Source: Mycolicibacterium sp. CR10 (GTDB taxonomy: Bacteria; Actinomycetota; Actinomycetes; Mycobacteriales; Mycobacteriaceae). Taken from it: a stretch of 64,000 nucleotides of DNA. Every line of letters begins with the position of its first letter. Position 1 is the stretch's first letter. Positions 61,695 to 64,000 of the stretch are shown here, piece after piece. The position numbers and the translations under genes were made by a program. The notes beneath the pieces were generated by a model. That model was not told the DNA's origin and searched no databases. It saw nothing but the letters and a program-made list of their open reading frames with translations. The stretch spans positions 124,001-188,000 of the forward strand of contig NZ_STGE01000009.1 in the NCBI RefSeq assembly GCF_005222675.1, read 5' to 3'.

Positions 61695-62720
61695 TCAGAT
61701 ACTCAGTCTGCGATACCGCTGCAGCCTCCGAATACCTTGGGCCGGTGCGGCGCCCGTGACCGGGGCGAGCGCCGAGCGCAGCCGGTCCCGGACATCATCG
61801 ACATCGAGTCCCATTCCGATGGCCACCAGAGCGTTGGCCGTTGTGGTCGGCGGTGCGGCGGCGACGTGGACCGACGGACCCACGACGTTGACGACGTAGG
61901 TGCGGGTGGCGGCCCGGTAGCGCACCGCGACGGTGCCCTTCATCCGATACACCCCCGGCGGGGGTTCCTCGAGCAGATCGATGACGGCACCGGGGTCCAC
62001 GCAGCCGTCACCGACGGCTGTCACCGCGTCCGCGTGGACGTGATCGTGGGCGTGCGGCGCATTCGGCTCGGTGTCGAAGAACAACTCGCGGAACGTCAGC
62101 TGGCCCGCCTCCTCCCCGGCGACGGCGGCGTCGTAGAGCAGCGCGGGGTCGATCCGTCCCGCGGTGGCTCCCACCACCTGGGCGTGCGGATTGCGCTCGC
62201 GGACCCTGCTCTCGATGCGGTGCAGCGCGGCGTCATGTTCCCCGTCGGCGACCTGGTCGAGCTTGTTGACGACGACGAGGGTGGCGGCGCCGTAGCGCGC
62301 CGGCGGGCTGGCATCCCGGTCCACCGTGTCGAAGTGGGTGGCGGCGTCGAGAACGTCGACGACACCGCCCGGGCGCACGTTGTCGACCCCGCTGAACCGG
62401 ATGATGCGGGCGATCGCGACGGGGTCGGCCAGACCGCTCGCCTCGACGATGATCGCGTCGAGGCGCAACTTGGGGTCGGCGAGGCGCGTCAACGCGACGT
62501 CGAGGCCGCCTTCGTCGGGCAGACAGCAGATGCATCCGCCGGCAATCGATGCGGGCTCGTCCACCTGCCCGGTCACCAGTCCCGCGTCGACGTTGAGTTC
62601 GCCGAAATCGTTGATGACCACGCCGATCCGCGCGCCGGGGCTGCGTAGCACATGGTTGAGCAGCGTGGTTTTTCCGGCGCCGAGATAGCCAGTAAGTGCG
62701 ATGACGGGAATCGGTTGCAC
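61695..62720 (-). CDS. CobW/COG0523 GTP-binding metallochaperone
   Basis: 341 residues. Walker A GYLGAGKTTLLNHVL, the metal-binding CxCC in GGCICCLPDEGG, ASGLADPVAIARI and NKLDQVA (G4); a His-rich stretch NAPHAHDHVHAD sits before the C-terminal domain. Family members insert zinc or other metals. GTG 62720 has AAGGAG at good spacing. I see no Zur-like operator in the upstream 125 bases. Confidence 0.9.
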   Translation of the reverse strand: MQPIPVIALTGYLGAGKTTLLNHVLRSPGARIGVVINDFGELNVDAGLVTGQVDEPASIAGGCICCLPDEGGLDVALTRLADPKLRLDAIIVEASGLADPVAIARIIRFSGVDNVRPGGVVDVLDAATHFDTVDRDASPPARYGAATLVVVNKLDQVADGEHDAALHRIESRVRERNPHAQVVGATAGRIDPALLYDAAVAGEEAGQLTFRELFFDTEPNAPHAHDHVHADAVTAVGDGCVDPGAVIDLLEEPPPGVYRMKGTVAVRYRAATRTYVVNVVGPSVHVAAAPPTTTANALVAIGMGLDVDDVRDRLRSALAPVTGAAPAQGIRRLQRYRRLSI

Positions 62721-62845
62721 CCAAACTCCTTCCGTGCCCGGCAGGGTACAGGGAGCGCAGCGGGATAAGCGGCCGCGCACCGCAAACGTGCGGGTAGGAT
62801 GGCCGTTCGCGGCGATATCTCGGCGTGGACGGCGGGGCAATTCAC

Positions 62846-64000
62846 ATGCAGGGATGGACGACCAGCGGGTTGGGGCCCGTGGCGCGGAGCCGCATGCTGC
62901 TGGTGTCCCGTGAGGATCCGGTGGAGGAGTCCGGGCTGTTCGACGCCGCCGCGGAGCCGCCGGTGCTCAAGTCGCTGTTGCGGATCTCGGACGCCATCCT
63001 GCGCGCCGACTATTTTGAAGAGGTCCTCGAGGTCATCGCCGAGCAGGCGTTGATCGCACTGTCTGCGGCGTCCCTGTCGATCAGTCGGTGGGACACCCGC
63101 CGGGACGCGCTGCAAACGCTGATCAACGTCGGTGACCTCGCCCCCGGTGAACAGCGGTGGCCCCAGGACGAGGTCTACTACATCGCCGACGATCCACTGG
63201 TCACCGGGTTGCTGCAACACGGCCGGTCGTACACCAACGCCGTCGATGACGAGAACTGCCCGCCGGACTGCAAACGCCTGTTGCTGGATCTGGGCAAGGA
63301 GAGCGAACTCGCTGTCCCGGTGATGTGCGGCGAGACGATGTGGGGCGAGATCTGGGCGGCGGGCGCCGACGGTCGCAGGTTCGACGCCGGCGATGCGCGC
63401 CTGCTGCAGGCCATCTCCGCGCACACCGCCGTGGCGATCGGCCGCTCCGAACTGTTGAGCACTGTGTGGGGTTACGCGCTGCAGGATCCGCTGACCGGCA
63501 TCGCCAACCGCCGTGCGATCGATCGGTTGCTCACCGAGTTCGACTGGATGAACGCCTCACCGGCGGCGCTGGTGTGCGACCTCGATGAGTTCAAGCTGAT
63601 CAATGACCGCGACGGGCATGCGGCGGGCGACGCGCTGCTGCGCGGTGTCGCCAGCGTGCTCGAGCGGCTCGCCGGCAAGGTCGACGGGGCCGTCGCGGCG
63701 CGCCTCGGCGGTGACGAGTTCTGCGTCTTCCTGCCCGACGCGTCGTTGGCGGCCGCACAGGTCTTCGCCGACGACGCGACGCGGGCGATCCGTCTCGTGC
63801 ATCCCACGGTGAGCTTGTCCTGGGGCGCGGCGGTGGCCGGCCCGGACGTCCGCAACGGGCCGGAGCTGCTGGCCGCCGCCGACGCCGCGCTGCTGGAGGC
63901 CAAACGTCAGGGACCCGCTCGGTACTCCACCGGAACATCGGCACCCGCGGTACCTGGAGACGTCTTCCTGCGTGATCGGCGTACCGAAAACCGCCGCAGC
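62846..64000 (+). CDS. GAF-GGDEF diguanylate cyclase (partial, 3' end beyond window)
   Basis: 385 residues are visible from ATG 62846 with no stop before the edge. Residues about 45-195 look like a GAF sensor domain (ILRADYFEEVLEVIAEQALI, AVPVMCGETMWGEIWAAGAD). GGDEF begins QDPLTGIANRRAIDRL at about 213 and includes ALVCDLDEFKLINDRDGHAAGD and the active site RLGGDEFCVF, so it should make cyclic di-GMP. Whether an EAL domain follows cannot be seen. Confidence 0.85.
   Translation, partial: MQGWTTSGLGPVARSRMLLVSREDPVEESGLFDAAAEPPVLKSLLRISDAILRADYFEEVLEVIAEQALIALSAASLSISRWDTRRDALQTLINVGDLAPGEQRWPQDEVYYIADDPLVTGLLQHGRSYTNAVDDENCPPDCKRLLLDLGKESELAVPVMCGETMWGEIWAAGADGRRFDAGDARLLQAISAHTAVAIGRSELLSTVWGYALQDPLTGIANRRAIDRLLTEFDWMNASPAALVCDLDEFKLINDRDGHAAGDALLRGVASVLERLAGKVDGAVAARLGGDEFCVFLPDASLAAAQVFADDATRAIRLVHPTVSLSWGAAVAGPDVRNGPELLAAADAALLEAKRQGPARYSTGTSAPAVPGDVFLRDRRTENRRS

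Overview
The window is high-GC actinobacterial chromosome (frequent GTG starts, strong G/C third-position bias). The gene content fits a fast-growing mycobacterium (Mycolicibacterium-type): a secreted cutinase, an LpqN/LpqT lipoprotein, DUF3159, DUF4333, DUF4235 and DUF5313 proteins, two Ddn-like deazaflavin (F420) oxidoreductases, PhoY-type PhoU and a mycobacterial-type LCMT-like methyltransferase. I see no rRNA, tRNA, CRISPR array, transposase or prophage. About 70 protein genes are supported; the first and last run off the window.

Layout. 0.1-5.7 kb: a methyltransferase, a scramblase-like protein, a double-hotdog thioesterase, a thiocyanate hydrolase/nitrile hydratase operon (fused beta-alpha subunit, metal subunit, small activator) and a lipoprotein. 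5.7-11.4 kb: K+ channel, release factor 3, secreted GDPD, methyltransferase, Ddn-like and SRPBCC proteins. 11.4-14.5 kb: a compact operon of an 82-residue acidic peptide made of three identical repeats, a JmjC/cupin oxygenase and a sucrase/ferredoxin-like protein, with a divergent secreted Gly/Ala repeat protein; this is my best candidate for an undescribed peptide-modification system. 14.5-30.7 kb: metabolite permease, PhzF protein, DUF3516 helicase, DUF4349 lipoprotein, a WYL regulator with a near-perfect operator, an FAD monooxygenase that runs in frame into an LpqN lipoprotein, dialkylglycine decarboxylase, two SDRs, a GH3 glucosidase and a MarR/MFS pair.

30.7-38.3 kb: two phospholipase-D-type proteins; the second is coupled by a TTGA overlap to a 942-residue protein I do not recognise, preceded by an 11-bp perfect inverted repeat. 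Then come a small hypothetical and a Tat-exported glycoside hydrolase. 38.3-43.2 kb: drug-type MFS exporter, enoyl-CoA hydratase, PfpI/DJ-1 protein with 18-bp tandem repeats at its 5' end, Nudix and DUF899 proteins. 43.2-51.5 kb: a stress-type island (DUF4396, Ddn-like, DUF4235, phage-holin-family, DUF3618, isochorismatase, CHAD, zinc alcohol dehydrogenase, PhoU, Rho-N/KGG small protein, ferredoxin-reductase-like, duplicated DUF6766). Four promoters there resemble the mycobacterial SigF consensus (GTTT-N15-17-GGGTAY), so I infer a shared general-stress regulon.

51.5-64 kb: nucleotidyltransferase, EEP hydrolase, cutinase, MarR regulator with its own palindrome, DUF5313, MscS channel, DUF3159, a HemK2-type methyltransferase/CDGSH iron-sulfur/HDO-type iron enzyme cluster, a ferritin-like protein followed by a strong hairpin, MOSC, DUF4333, DUF2237, a CobW-type GTPase and a truncated GAF-GGDEF protein. 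Family names are recognised from motifs only; no database search was possible.
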